NCBI RefSeq assembly: GCF_006542275.1
Contig: NZ_CP041217.1
Coordinates: 4,590,501-4,654,500, forward strand
Length of the DNA: 64,000 nt
Direction: 5' to 3'
Origin: Saccharibacillus brassicae
GTDB taxonomy: Bacteria > Bacillota > Bacilli > Paenibacillales > Paenibacillaceae
Shown here: positions 43,618-52,547 of the stretch, piece by piece
Numbering within the stretch: the stretch's first letter is position 1
Layout: each line of letters begins with the position of its first letter
Program-made: the position numbers and the translations under genes
Notes under the pieces: model-generated
Databases searched by the model: none
Seen by the model: only the letters and a program-made list of their open reading frames with translations
What the model was told of the DNA's origin: nothing

Positions 43618-43663
43618 AACGGGCTTCGCGAAAGGTGCATATGCACCCTGCGCGAAGCCCGTT
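43618..43663. repeat. long hairpin between coaD and ylbL
   Basis: AACGGGCTTCGCG pairs with CGCGAAGCCCGTT, enclosing the palindrome GGTGCATATGCACC. There is no T run; it ends 9 bases before the ylbL ribosome binding site. Confidence 0.7.
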
Positions 43664-43689
43664 CAAGCAGGAGGAGCTGAACGACCTTT

Positions 43690-44715
43690 ATGCCGCAATT
43701 CAGGCTGCCGCGTCTTCGGACGCTGGCTTATTTGCTGTGCCTTGCCCTGCTCGTGTACGTGCTCGTCTACATGCCGACGTCGTACACGATCGAGCGGCCG
43801 GGCAGCGCCGACGAGATCAAGCCGATGGTCCGCGTAGCGGGGGCCGACCCGGAAGAGAACGGTTCGTTCCTGATGACGACCGTATCGGTCACGTACGCCA
43901 ATCTGGCGCTGCTCGGCTTGTCGCTGCTCGACGACGATGCCGAGATCGGCAAACGCAATCAGGATCAGGACGACGACGAATACCGGATCACGCAGCAGTA
44001 TTACATGAACTCCTCGCAATCTTCGGCCGTGGCCGCGGCTTACCGGGAAGCGGGCGTTCCGTTCGATGTCGAGACGGAATACGTCTTTATTACGACGGTG
44101 CCCGACCGCGACCCGCAGCAGCGGGAATTCGTGACGGGCGACAAAATCACGGCTGTCGACGGACAAAAAGTATCCACGCTCGAAGGGCTGCGCAAGCAGC
44201 TCGAATCGTATGCGGCCGGCGATACGGTCGAAGTGTCGCTCGAACGCAACGGACGGACGCTGCGGCAGTCGGTGAAGCTGGTCGAGATTCCGAACGAAGA
44301 CGGCACGACGCGCGCGGGCTTTGGCGTCTCGACAGGCGAAGTGATGCGTATCGATCCGGACGATGCGGCCGACGAAGTGATCTTTACGCAGACGCAGGTG
44401 GGCGGACCGTCGGCGGGACTGATGTTCACGCTGGAGATCTACAACCAGCTCACGCCCGGCGACCTGACGCGCGGTTACCGGATCGCCGGAACCGGCACGA
44501 TCAAGTCGGACGGAACGGTCGGCGAGATCGGCGGCGTGCAGCACAAGATCGTGGCGGCGGAGCAAAAAGGCGCCGACCTGTTCTTCGTGCCGCAGGGCAA
44601 CTACGCGGAAGCCGAGCTGAAGCTGCGGGAGACGAAGTCTTCCATGAAGCTCGTTCCCGTAGGCACGCTGCAGGAAGCGCTCGATTATATCGACAAAATG
44701 TCGGTCAAAAACTGA
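43690..44715 (+). CDS. ylbL: SepM-family PDZ/Lon-like membrane serine protease
   Basis: The 341-residue protein has an N-terminal membrane anchor (LRTLAYLLCLALLVYVLVYMP), a PDZ domain (about 145-215, DKITAVDGQKVSTLEGLR) and a Lon-type domain with catalytic Ser in GGPSAGLM (about 240) and Lys in the VQHKIVAAE segment. Relatives (SepM, YlbL) cleave extracytoplasmic peptides, for example competence pheromone in streptococci, and in Bacillus YlbL degrades a division inhibitor. The coaD-ylbL order is conserved. ATG 43690 follows GGAGG. Confidence 0.93.
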   Translation: MPQFRLPRLRTLAYLLCLALLVYVLVYMPTSYTIERPGSADEIKPMVRVAGADPEENGSFLMTTVSVTYANLALLGLSLLDDDAEIGKRNQDQDDDEYRITQQYYMNSSQSSAVAAAYREAGVPFDVETEYVFITTVPDRDPQQREFVTGDKITAVDGQKVSTLEGLRKQLESYAAGDTVEVSLERNGRTLRQSVKLVEIPNEDGTTRAGFGVSTGEVMRIDPDDAADEVIFTQTQVGGPSAGLMFTLEIYNQLTPGDLTRGYRIAGTGTIKSDGTVGEIGGVQHKIVAAEQKGADLFFVPQGNYAEAELKLRETKSSMKLVPVGTLQEALDYIDKMSVKN

Positions 44716-44866
44716 CGTCGCGCCTGGAAAAGACGTCCGCGCACGCAGACGCAAACGCGGACGCCGCAGAGGTGCAAGCCAAAAACGTCCGGGCACCCAA
44801 GCAGCATGCCGGACGCGCGAAAAACGCGAAAAGTCCGCGCAAGTTCTACGGGATTCCTACGAAAAA

Positions 44867-46111
44867 TCAATACTCCGTGATCGGCGGCGCGTAATAATCG
44901 GCATACATCTCCCGCACGTCCGGAGACGGAAAAGCCGACGCCTGAACGGCGGAAGCCCGGATATCGAGCTGGAGCTGCGGATGGGGAAAATCCGCGGCGC
45001 GGACGACGACCGGCAGCTTCGCCGTTTTTTTCATGCTTTTGAGCAGCTGCCGGCCTGTCGGCGAAAAGCCGAGCACGCGGATATACTGCGGTCCGCGGGC
45101 GAGGCTGTCGCGGCCGAACATGGGGCCGCGATGGTTCAGCAGCGCGTGCGCCAGCAGCCGCTGCAGCCGGGTGCGCGTATAGCGCTTGGTCTTGATCGCG
45201 GCGAGCAGCACCTCCACGCCCGGCACGGGCAGGCGCGGCAGCGCGGCGGCGATGCGGTGTTCCAGGCCCTCGGCCATGCCGGGGACGAGGGCAAGCTCTT
45301 CGGGCGGGCGCGTAATAAGCGACGTCAGCAGAGGCTGCGCCAGCGCCTCCCAGCCTTCCGGCAGCATGCGGCCGGCTTCCGCTTCGCGCCGCAGGATGCG
45401 CAGCGAAGAAGGCGGCAGGTACGGGGCGGCCTCGCTCAGGCCGCCGGCGCCGCGGGCGAGCGCCGCGCGCACGGCGGTGGCGCTTGCGATCGCGCCGCCG
45501 CCCGGCAGGCCGGCATCGTGATAGCCGGCCTGTTCGCGCCGCACGGCGAGCGGCGCCATACCGCTTGCGAGCCGGCGCAGCGCAAGCACGTAATGCAATC
45601 CGAGCGTATCGTTCGGATTGCCCAGCAGGGCGGCGGCCGCGGCGGAATCGCCGCCGCCCTGCTCCTGGGCCGCCCTGGCGTAGGCGGCCGGGAAGCTCAG
45701 GCCCTCGGCCAGGGCCTGGCGCAGCGCTTCGCGCAGAGCCGGCGATTCGCCGGCCTGCATGCGCGAAGCCAGATCCAGCAGCGGCGCGATCTCGCCGCTC
45801 TCGCTGCCGAAGCAGACGCTGTCCACGACGCCCGAGGCGTCCAGCAGCGACACGGCACCGAAAGCGAACCATTCCGCCGGCTGGAGCGCGTACAGCACCG
45901 GCAGCTCCAGCACGAGGTCCACGCCGGCGGCCAGCGCCATTTCGGCCCGGGCGCGCTTGGACAGCAGCGCCGGTTCGCCGCGCTGCATGAACGGTCCGCT
46001 CATGACGGCGACCGAAGCTTCGGCGCCGGAAATGTCGAGCGAACGGCGCAGATGAAACAGGTGACCGTTATGGAACGGGTTGTATTCGACGACCAATCCG
46101 ACCGTTTTCAT
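44867..46111 (-). CDS. tmcAL: tRNA(Met) cytidine acetate ligase
   Basis: The 414-residue enzyme activates acetate with ATP and acetylates the wobble cytidine of elongator tRNA(Met). It has the nucleotidyltransferase fold signature GLVVEYNPFHNGHLFHL, the SGPFMQRGEPALL segment and ELP(V)LYALQ. The C-terminal part has Arg-rich loops (KTKRYTRTRLQRLLAHALL). It lies between ylbL and yceD on the opposite strand, as ylbM does in Bacillus. The ribosome binding site GGGAGGAG is unusually far from ATG 46111 (about 14 bases). Confidence 0.95.
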   Translation of the reverse strand: MKTVGLVVEYNPFHNGHLFHLRRSLDISGAEASVAVMSGPFMQRGEPALLSKRARAEMALAAGVDLVLELPVLYALQPAEWFAFGAVSLLDASGVVDSVCFGSESGEIAPLLDLASRMQAGESPALREALRQALAEGLSFPAAYARAAQEQGGGDSAAAAALLGNPNDTLGLHYVLALRRLASGMAPLAVRREQAGYHDAGLPGGGAIASATAVRAALARGAGGLSEAAPYLPPSSLRILRREAEAGRMLPEGWEALAQPLLTSLITRPPEELALVPGMAEGLEHRIAAALPRLPVPGVEVLLAAIKTKRYTRTRLQRLLAHALLNHRGPMFGRDSLARGPQYIRVLGFSPTGRQLLKSMKKTAKLPVVVRAADFPHPQLQLDIRASAVQASAFPSPDVREMYADYYAPPITEY

Positions 46112-46415
46112 ATAAAGATCGGGTCTCCTCCCTTAACAAGTCAGAAAATATATGGTAGAATGAAACTTCGTCCGGCAGATCCCGGAACTTTTTTTACGCT
46201 GCGAACGGGAAGACCGCAAGGAACGTGCCGTCCAGGCGCGAACCGCACGAGCGCTTCTCCTAGCTTACACGCGCAAAAGCTTTGGCGAAAGAGACAAATC
46301 GCTCTCTAAGCCGCGGCCCGCGCCGAAAAGGGCGTAAATGAAAAATACTTGACTGACGGTTGACAAAACCAAAGATAAGTCGATATAATAACTTTGTTTG
46401 TTTGGAGTGATGAAT
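46112..46415. other. divergent promoter region of tmcAL and yceD
   Basis: The region holds the leader of tmcAL on one side and the yceD promoter on the other; I see no additional gene. Confidence 0.5.
46360..46389 (+). promoter_or_regulatory. sigma-A promoter of yceD-rpmF
   Basis: TTGACA (46360-46365) and TATAAT (46384-46389), both full consensus, are 18 bases apart and 27 bases from the start codon. Confidence 0.85.
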
Positions 46416-46925
46416 ATGCGTCTGCATTTGCGCAGAACGATTCAAAACGGTGAACCGGTTGTTCTGGAAGGCAGCGTGCCGATCGAACAATCGATCCAGG
46501 GTCGTACCGACGTGCTTTCCGCCGCTCCCGTTCAAGCCGATCTGACGGCAATGCCGTCGATGGACGGAACGGTAGGCGTAAGCGGAACGCTGAAGGGACA
46601 TTTGGACATGGTTTGCTCGCGGTGCCTCGAACCGGCTCGCATCGAATTGAACATTCATTTCGAAGAGCGGTTCAAGAAGCGCGAAGAGAATGAAGCGGAC
46701 CTTGAAGACGACGAGGACATGATCCTCACGGACGACGACGTTTTCGAGCTGACGCCGTATCTGGAAGAGTACGTGACGCTCGGCGTGCCCAACGCGCCCC
46801 TCTGCAAAGAGGACTGCAAAGGGCTCTGCCAGACGTGCGGAACGAACCTGAACGAAACGGCCTGCGGCTGCGACAATACGGTAATCGACCCCCGGCTTGC
46901 CGGGCTCAAAGATTTCTTTAAGTAA
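46416..46925 (+). CDS. yceD: YceD/DUF177-family rRNA accumulation protein
   Basis: The 169-residue protein belongs to the family needed for 23S rRNA accumulation and encoded just before L32. It has CSRCLEP and the Cys-rich CKEDCKGLCQTCGTNLNE segment, likely zinc-binding, and an acidic middle (EADLEDDEDM). ATG 46416 follows GGAGTGA by 5 bases; upstream in-frame ATG, GTG and TTG codons overlap the site. Confidence 0.93.
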   Translation: MRLHLRRTIQNGEPVVLEGSVPIEQSIQGRTDVLSAAPVQADLTAMPSMDGTVGVSGTLKGHLDMVCSRCLEPARIELNIHFEERFKKREENEADLEDDEDMILTDDDVFELTPYLEEYVTLGVPNAPLCKEDCKGLCQTCGTNLNETACGCDNTVIDPRLAGLKDFFK

Positions 46926-46991
46926 GCGCAGGATGTCCAGCACAAACATCCGGCCTTCGGGCCGGTTGACTTGAATAAGGAGGTGTTAAAC

Positions 46992-47165
46992 ATGGCAGTA
47001 CCTCAACGGAGAACGTCCAAGACGCGCCGCGACAAGCGTCGCACGCATTTCAAGCTGGCGGTGCCGGGCATGGTGAAGTGCGAACAATGCGGAGAGCTGA
47101 AGCTGGCTCACCACGTATGCAAAGTTTGCGGAACTTACAAGTCCAGAGAAGTTATTTCTCAATAA
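46992..47165 (+). CDS. rpmF: 50S ribosomal protein L32
   Basis: The 57-residue protein [20 protein letters not shown] carries a zinc-type CEQC..CKVC motif. ATG 46992 follows AAGGAGGTG. It is cotranscribed with yceD. Confidence 0.98.
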   Translation: MAVPQRRTSKTRRDKRRTHFKLAVPGMVKCEQCGELKLAHHVCKVCGTYKSREVISQ

Positions 47166-47188
47166 GCGATCGCTTCGGCGGTTCCGAA

Positions 47189-47219
47189 AAAGCCTCGCCG
47201 CCCGGCGGGGCTTTTTTTT
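47189..47219 (+). terminator. terminator after rpmF
   Basis: AAGCCTCGCC pairs with GGCGGGGCTT (one mismatch), followed by an 8-base T run. Confidence 0.9.
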
Positions 47220-47342
47220 GTGTTCTTTTTTAATGCCTTTTTTATCCCTCTTTTTGTGTCGGGGCTGCGCTTTTTTGCGGCGCGCCAAGAAGGGGCGGCA
47301 GGCAGTAAGTGCGTGCCCCTTTCCTTTTGCGGGAGAATGATT

Positions 47343-47370
47343 TATACTAGCGGTTAGTACCAGGTTCTAA
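47343..47370 (+). promoter_or_regulatory. fapR-plsX-fab operon promoter with FapR operator
   Basis: TTAGTACCAGGTTCTAA (47354-47370) matches the FapR box (B. subtilis consensus close to TTAGTACCTRGTCYTAA). It starts just after a TATACT -10 element (47343-47348), so bound FapR would cover the transcription start. The operon would be derepressed by malonyl-CoA. Confidence 0.85.
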
Positions 47371-47564
47371 AATCTTTCGCGGCGGACCTACATAGAAGCG
47401 CACAAGAATGCGCGGCTTTCGCGGAAGAGTCGATTCAAAGGGGAAGCGGCCCGGCAGCGGGCGCGAATAATCGGATCAAGCGGGGGAGAAGGCGGCGTTC
47501 GGCGCGGCCTTCCCGCTCGCGCAAGTTTTACCCAGCCTACGGGCGGCATAAGGAGGAGACCGGC

Positions 47565-48137
47565 ATCGAACGTTTACCGAAACGGCAGCGCCAGCAGAGA
47601 CTCGTCGAACTGATCGACGAGAATCCGTTCGTAACCGACCGGGAACTGACCCGCCGCCTCAAAGTCAGCATTCAGACCATTCGCCTCGACCGGATGGAGC
47701 TCGGCATTCCCGAGCTCCGCGAGCGGATGAAGCTGATGGCGGAACGGTCTTACGACCAGGTGCGGTCGCTGGCTGCGGAAGAAGTGATCGGCGACATTAT
47801 CGATCTTCAGCTCGACCGAAGCGGCATTTCGATCTTCGAGATCCGCGACGAACACGTATTCAGCCGCACGCAGATTGCGCGCGGTCACCATATTTTCGCC
47901 CAGGCCAACTCGCTGGCCGTCGCGGTCATCAACGACGAGATCGCGTTGACCGCCTCGGCGGATCTGCGCTTCGTGCGCCCGATCCATCTCGGCGAGAAAT
48001 GCATCGCCAAAGCGTACGTCCGGAGCAGTCCGGGCAAGGCGGGCAGAGCCAAGGTCGAAGTGCTTTCCTATGTCGGGGAAGAGATGGTATTTCAGGGAAA
48101 CTTCATCATTTACCGGTCCGACGACAAGAACCGGTAG
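47565..48137 (+). CDS. fapR: fatty acid and phospholipid biosynthesis regulator FapR, ATC in initiator position
   Basis: The frame from 47565 gives 190 residues, the usual FapR length (188 in B. subtilis). It reads IERLPKRQRQQRLVELIDEN, then the HTH (VTDRELTRRLKVSIQTIRLDRMELGIPELRER) and a hot-dog domain that binds malonyl-CoA (IARGHHIFAQANSLAVAVI). AAGGAGG at 47550 is 8 bases before the ATC codon, and no ATG, GTG or TTG exists in frame before 47694, inside the HTH. FapR homologues start MERL, so ATC takes the place of ATG. Either translation starts at a rare ATC or the base is wrong or mutated. FapR represses this operon. Confidence 0.85.
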   Translation: MERLPKRQRQQRLVELIDENPFVTDRELTRRLKVSIQTIRLDRMELGIPELRERMKLMAERSYDQVRSLAAEEVIGDIIDLQLDRSGISIFEIRDEHVFSRTQIARGHHIFAQANSLAVAVINDEIALTASADLRFVRPIHLGEKCIAKAYVRSSPGKAGRAKVEVLSYVGEEMVFQGNFIIYRSDDKNR

Positions 48138-48163
48138 GCGGTTACGACGAGGAGGACGCGGAC

Positions 48164-49192
48164 ATGATTATTGCAATAGACGCCATGGGCGGCGACCACG
48201 CCCCCGAGAGCACGGCGGCCGGAGCGCTTGCGGCCGCGGCCGAATGGAGCGATCTGACGATCCAGCTGGTCGGCGAAGAATCGAAGCTTGCGCCGCTGAT
48301 CGGCGCGGGACTGCCCAATCTTCATATCGTCCATGCGGGCGAAGTGATCTCGGGCGAGGACGAACCGGTCAAAGCAGTGCGCCGCAAAAAGGACGCTTCG
48401 ATGGTCGTGGCCGGACGCATGGTCAAGGAAGGTCTTGCGGACGCGATGATCTCCGCCGGCAACACCGGCGCGCTCATGACGACGGGCCTGCTCGTCGTCG
48501 GACGCATGAACGGCGTGGAACGTCCGGCGCTCGCGCCGATGATCCCGACGCTCGACGAGAGCGGGCAGGGCACGCTTGCGCTGGACCTCGGCGCCAATAT
48601 GGACGCCAAGCCCGAGCATCTGGCGCAGTACGCGCTGATGGGCAGTCTGTACCGCGAGAAGGTGCACGGCATCCAGCGGCCGAGAGTAGGCCTGCTGAAC
48701 GTCGGCACCGAGCCGGGCAAAGGCAACGAGCTGACCAAAGCGGCTTATCCGCTGATCGCCGAACTGCCGATCAACTTCGTCGGCAACGTCGAAGCGCGCG
48801 ACATTCTGGACGGCGTCTGCGACGTGCTCGTCTGCGACGGATTCGCGGGCAACATTTTGCTCAAAGCGCTGGAAGGAACGGCCGGAGCGGTATTCAAGCT
48901 GCTCAAGCAGGAATTGACGTCTTCGTTCAAAGCGAAGATCGGCGCGGCGCTCGTGATGCCGCAGCTGCGCGGCCTCAAGTCCAAAATGGATTACAAGGAA
49001 CACGGCGGCGCTCCGCTGCTCGGGTTGAACGGGCTCGTGATCAAGGCGCACGGTTCGTCGGACGCCGAAGCGATCAAAAACGCGGTGCGGCAGGCGAGAA
49101 CGGCGATCGAACACCGGCTCGTGCCGAGCATCTCGGCAAGCATGGAACACGTAAATCAGCAAATCAGCGGGAAGAGAGTGACGGATCAATGA
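48164..49192 (+). CDS. plsX: phosphate acyltransferase
   Basis: The 342-residue enzyme makes acyl-phosphate from acyl-ACP, the first step to lysophosphatidate in the PlsX/PlsY route. It starts MIIAIDAMGGDHAP at ATG 48164 behind GGAGG. Its stop overlaps the fabH start (ATGA). Confidence 0.97.
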   Translation: MIIAIDAMGGDHAPESTAAGALAAAAEWSDLTIQLVGEESKLAPLIGAGLPNLHIVHAGEVISGEDEPVKAVRRKKDASMVVAGRMVKEGLADAMISAGNTGALMTTGLLVVGRMNGVERPALAPMIPTLDESGQGTLALDLGANMDAKPEHLAQYALMGSLYREKVHGIQRPRVGLLNVGTEPGKGNELTKAAYPLIAELPINFVGNVEARDILDGVCDVLVCDGFAGNILLKALEGTAGAVFKLLKQELTSSFKAKIGAALVMPQLRGLKSKMDYKEHGGAPLLGLNGLVIKAHGSSDAEAIKNAVRQARTAIEHRLVPSISASMEHVNQQISGKRVTDQ

Positions 49193-50178
49193 AGAACTTA
49201 CGGCCGGTTGGCGTGATCGGAACAGGCAAATATGTGCCGGAGCGCATTTTGGACAACGCAGAGCTTGAGAAAATGGTGGATACGAACGACGAATGGATCG
49301 TCAGCCGGACCGGAATCCGGGAGCGCCATATCGCGGCTCCGGAACAGGCGACGTCCGACCTGGCGTACGAAGCGGCCGTTCAGGCTTTGGCCGCGGCCGG
49401 CATGACGGCGGATCAACTCGATCTGATCGTCGTGGCTACCGTTACGCCGGACACGTCGTTCCCTTCGACGGCCTGCATTCTGCAGGACAAGCTGGGCGCC
49501 AAGAAAGCGGCGGCTTTCGACCTCGGCGCGGCCTGCTCCGGGTTCGTGTACAGCCTCGCGGCGGCGACGGGATTTATTCAGAACGGCATGTACAATAATG
49601 CCCTCGTCATCGGTGCCGACACGCTGTCGCGCATTACCGATTACACCGACCGCAACACCTGCGTGCTGTTCGGCGACGGCGCGGGCGCGGTCATTCTCGG
49701 CGAAGTGCCGGAAGGACGCGGCTTCCAGTCGTTCGATCTCGGCGCCGAAGGCGCGGGCGGCGGCCTGCTTCAGCAGGCGGCGGGCGGTTCGCGCCTGCCG
49801 GCTTCGCAGGAGACGATCGACCAGCGCCGGCATTTCATTCAGATGAACGGACGCGACGTATTCAAGTTCGCGGTCCGCATCATGGGCACGGCCACCGAGG
49901 AAGTGCTGCGCAAAGCGGACATGACCAAAGACGATATCGACCTGTTTATTCCGCATCAAGCGAACATCCGGATTATCCAATCCGCCATGCAGCGGCTTGA
50001 TCTGTCGGAAGATCGCGTCATGATCAACGTGGACAAGTACGCCAATACGTCGGCCGCCTCGATTCCGCTGGCGCTCGTCGAAGCCTACGAACAAGGCCGG
50101 ATCAAAGAAGGCGACCGCGTCGTCATGGTCGGCTTCGGCGGCGGCTTGACGTGGGGCGGAGCGGCATTGATCTGGTAA
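49189..50178 (+). CDS. fabH: 3-oxoacyl-ACP synthase III
   Basis: The 329-residue condensing enzyme starts fatty acid chains from acetyl- or branched acyl-CoA and malonyl-ACP. The catalytic triad is visible: Cys in ACSGFVY, His in PHQANIR, Asn in KYANTSAAS. ATG 49189 overlaps plsX. FabH commonly controls branched-chain use in Bacillota. Confidence 0.97.
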   Translation: MKNLRPVGVIGTGKYVPERILDNAELEKMVDTNDEWIVSRTGIRERHIAAPEQATSDLAYEAAVQALAAAGMTADQLDLIVVATVTPDTSFPSTACILQDKLGAKKAAAFDLGAACSGFVYSLAAATGFIQNGMYNNALVIGADTLSRITDYTDRNTCVLFGDGAGAVILGEVPEGRGFQSFDLGAEGAGGGLLQQAAGGSRLPASQETIDQRRHFIQMNGRDVFKFAVRIMGTATEEVLRKADMTKDDIDLFIPHQANIRIIQSAMQRLDLSEDRVMINVDKYANTSAASIPLALVEAYEQGRIKEGDRVVMVGFGGGLTWGGAALIW

Positions 50179-50232
50179 GCACTGATCGGGCAAGCAGCAT
50201 TGTACCGGTCGGGTAAGGGAGGAGCATTCACG

Positions 50233-51168
50233 ATGGGTAAAATAGCATTCGTATTCCCCGGACAGGGCGCGCAGAGCGTGGGCATGGCCCGCGACGCGTA
50301 CGACGCGCTGCCGGCAGCCCGCGCGCTGTTCGAAGCGGCGGACCGTACGCTCGGATTAGAGCTGACGAAGCTTGCGTTCGACGGACCGGTTGAAGAACTC
50401 AAGCAGACGGCGAACACGCAGCCTGCGCTGCTGACAGCAAGCCTTGCACTGCTGGAAGCGGTCAAGGCGGCAGGCATCAAGGCGGATTACGCGGCTGGGC
50501 ACAGCCTGGGCGAATACAGCGCGCTTGCCGCCGCCGGCATTCTCTCGTTCGAAGACGCCGTATCGACGGTCCGCGCCCGCGGACAGTTCATGGAAGCGGC
50601 CGTTCCGGGCGGGCAGGGCGCGATGGCGGCCGTACTCGGCGCCGATCGCGACCAGCTGACCGCGCTGTGCGCGGACATTTCCGCGGCGGGAACGGTCGTC
50701 GAGCCGGCGAACCTGAACTGCCCCGGACAGATTGTCGTGTCCGGTTCTGCCGAAGGCGTCGCGGCGCTCAGCGCCCGCGTCAAGGAAGCCGGCGCCAAGC
50801 GCGCGATCGCGCTGGAAGTCAGCGGACCGTTCCATTCGTCGCTGATGAAGGAAGCGGCCGAGCGGCTCGGCGAGGCGCTTGCGGACGTTCAGTTTCACGA
50901 AGGAGCTTTTCCGGTCGTGGCCAACGTCAGCGCCCGTCCGGTCAGCGGCGCACAAGCGCTGCGGCAGTCGCTCGTCAGCCAGGTGTATTCGCCGGTGCTG
51001 TGGGAAGACAGCGTCCGGTGGCTGATCGCCGAAGGCGTCGATACGTTCGTCGAGATCGGTCCGGGCAGCGTATTGGCCGGCCTGATCAAGAAAATCGAAA
51101 AATCCGTCCGGATTTTCAGCGTGAACAGCCTCGAAAGCGCGGATGCGCTGGCCGAAGCGCTGGCTTAG
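50233..51168 (+). CDS. fabD: malonyl-CoA-ACP transacylase
   Basis: The 311-residue enzyme loads malonyl groups onto ACP. The nucleophile Ser lies in GHSLGEYSA and the second motif is QGAQSVGM; His lies in SGPFHSSLM. ATG 50233 follows GGGAGGAG. Confidence 0.97.
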   Translation: MGKIAFVFPGQGAQSVGMARDAYDALPAARALFEAADRTLGLELTKLAFDGPVEELKQTANTQPALLTASLALLEAVKAAGIKADYAAGHSLGEYSALAAAGILSFEDAVSTVRARGQFMEAAVPGGQGAMAAVLGADRDQLTALCADISAAGTVVEPANLNCPGQIVVSGSAEGVAALSARVKEAGAKRAIALEVSGPFHSSLMKEAAERLGEALADVQFHEGAFPVVANVSARPVSGAQALRQSLVSQVYSPVLWEDSVRWLIAEGVDTFVEIGPGSVLAGLIKKIEKSVRIFSVNSLESADALAEALA

Positions 51169-51312
51169 GCAAAACTCCGGCTGAACGAATGAAACCCCGT
51201 GCGCGGCGGACGCGTAAAGCTTCCGTCCGGACACGGATCTTATTTTCCGGGACGCGCCTTTTCCGTTCGCCGATCGTCGGCCGGGCAGGGCGCGCCCAAG
51301 CGGGAGGTTAAC

Positions 51313-52062
51313 ATGGAACAGTCAATCAAGGGGCAGAACGCTCTCGTGACGGGCGCTTCGCGCGGCATCGGCCGGGCGATCGCGCTTGAACTGGGACGCC
51401 GCGGCGCAAACGTGGCGGTCAACTACGCCGGCAACGAAGCGGCGGCGCTCGAAGTGGTGCGCGAGCTCGAAGCGCTCGGCGTCAAAGCGGCCGCGTTCAA
51501 AGCGAACGTGGGCAAAAGCGCCGAAGCGGAAGAGTTGGTCAAAGCGGTGGCCGCCGAATTCGGCAGTCTCGATATTTTGATCAACAATGCCGGCATTACC
51601 CGCGACAATCTGGTGATGCGCATGAAGGAAGAAGAATTCGACGACGTGATCGAGACGAACCTCAAAGGCGTGTTCAACTGCATCAAAGCCGTAAGCCGGC
51701 CGATGATGAAGCAGCGCTCGGGCCGGATCGTCAACATCTCGTCCGTCGTGGGCACGATCGGCAACGCCGGGCAGGTCAACTACACGGCGGCCAAAGCGGG
51801 CGTGATCGGCATGACCAAGTCGTGCGCGCGCGAATTCAGCAGCCGCGGCATTACGGTCAACTGCGTGGCGCCCGGTTTTATCGACACGGATATGACCGAC
51901 GTATTGTCGGAAGAACTCAAAGCGGGACTGCTCGCGGGTATCCCGCTGAACCGTCTCGGCCGTCCGGAGGAAGTCGCGACGGCCGTCGCTTTTCTGGTTT
52001 CGCCCGACGCCTCGTACATGACGGGACAAGTCCTTCATGTCGATGGCGGCATGTACATGTAA
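51313..52062 (+). CDS. fabG: 3-oxoacyl-ACP reductase
   Basis: The 249-residue NADPH-dependent SDR enzyme has the TGASRGIG cofactor motif, NNAG, and the Ser-Tyr-Lys triad ([20 protein letters not shown]). ATG 51313 follows GGGAGG. About 145 bases separate it from fabD with no recognisable gene between. Confidence 0.97.
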   Translation: MEQSIKGQNALVTGASRGIGRAIALELGRRGANVAVNYAGNEAAALEVVRELEALGVKAAAFKANVGKSAEAEELVKAVAAEFGSLDILINNAGITRDNLVMRMKEEEFDDVIETNLKGVFNCIKAVSRPMMKQRSGRIVNISSVVGTIGNAGQVNYTAAKAGVIGMTKSCAREFSSRGITVNCVAPGFIDTDMTDVLSEELKAGLLAGIPLNRLGRPEEVATAVAFLVSPDASYMTGQVLHVDGGMYM

Positions 52063-52116
52063 ACCATCGCTGGCAGGGGTTGTAAACCGCTTGTTTGCAA
52101 ACCCTGCTTCAAACAG

Positions 52117-52145
52117 TGGCATTTTGGCGGAGCTTCTCGTATAAT
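52117..52145 (+). promoter_or_regulatory. possible internal promoter before acpP
   Basis: TATAAT (52140-52145) lies 17 bases after a weak TGGCAT, just upstream of acpP. A hairpin formed around 52072-52108 (GCAGGG/CCCTGC) precedes it. An extra promoter would fit the high demand for ACP. Confidence 0.4.
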
Positions 52146-52170
52146 ACCTTTTGAAGAGGAGGTGAATCGG

Positions 52171-52404
52171 ATGTCTGATGTAATGGAGCGCGTAACGCGC
52201 ATCGTCGTGGACCGCCTTGGCGCCGACGAAGCGGAAGTTACGCCAACGGCTTCTTTCAAGGAAGATCTCGGAGCGGACTCGCTCGACGTGGTTGAATTGG
52301 TCATGGAGCTGGAAGACGAGTTCGACATGGAGATCTCTGACGAAGACGCAGAGAAGATTACGACCGTAGGTGATGTTGTAAGTTATATACAATCTCATAC
52401 CTAA
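52171..52404 (+). CDS. acpP: acyl carrier protein
   Basis: The 77-residue acidic protein carries the phosphopantetheine attachment Ser in GADSLD. ATG 52171 follows GAGGAGGTG. Confidence 0.98.
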   Translation: MSDVMERVTRIVVDRLGADEAEVTPTASFKEDLGADSLDVVELVMELEDEFDMEISDEDAEKITTVGDVVSYIQSHT

Positions 52405-52547
52405 GGGCGTTAAAGAGTCCCGCTCCGCGCTTTTTCATAAAGCCGGCTCGGGACTTCTCCTTCATTTAGGGAACAATTAGGGATCGAATAGGGAATAAAT
52501 AATCAGAACTCCCGTTAGCGGGATTCGCAGATATAGAGGTGACCCAT

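Larger units (their letters stand above)
47166..47564. other. rpmF terminator and fapR promoter/leader region
   Basis: This contains the rpmF terminator, the fapR promoter with its FapR operator, and a leader of roughly 200 bases rich in G/A that holds no clear ORF. Confidence 0.6.

Noticed and set aside
43635-44894. 419-residue alternative frame over ylbL
   Set aside because: Out-of-frame translation, Arg/Gly/Ala-biased; the ylbL frame has membrane anchor, PDZ and Lon-like motifs.
47694-48137. A 147-residue FapR starting at ATG 47694
   Set aside because: It would lack most of the HTH, has no ribosome binding site, and the frame upstream encodes the missing conserved FapR residues.
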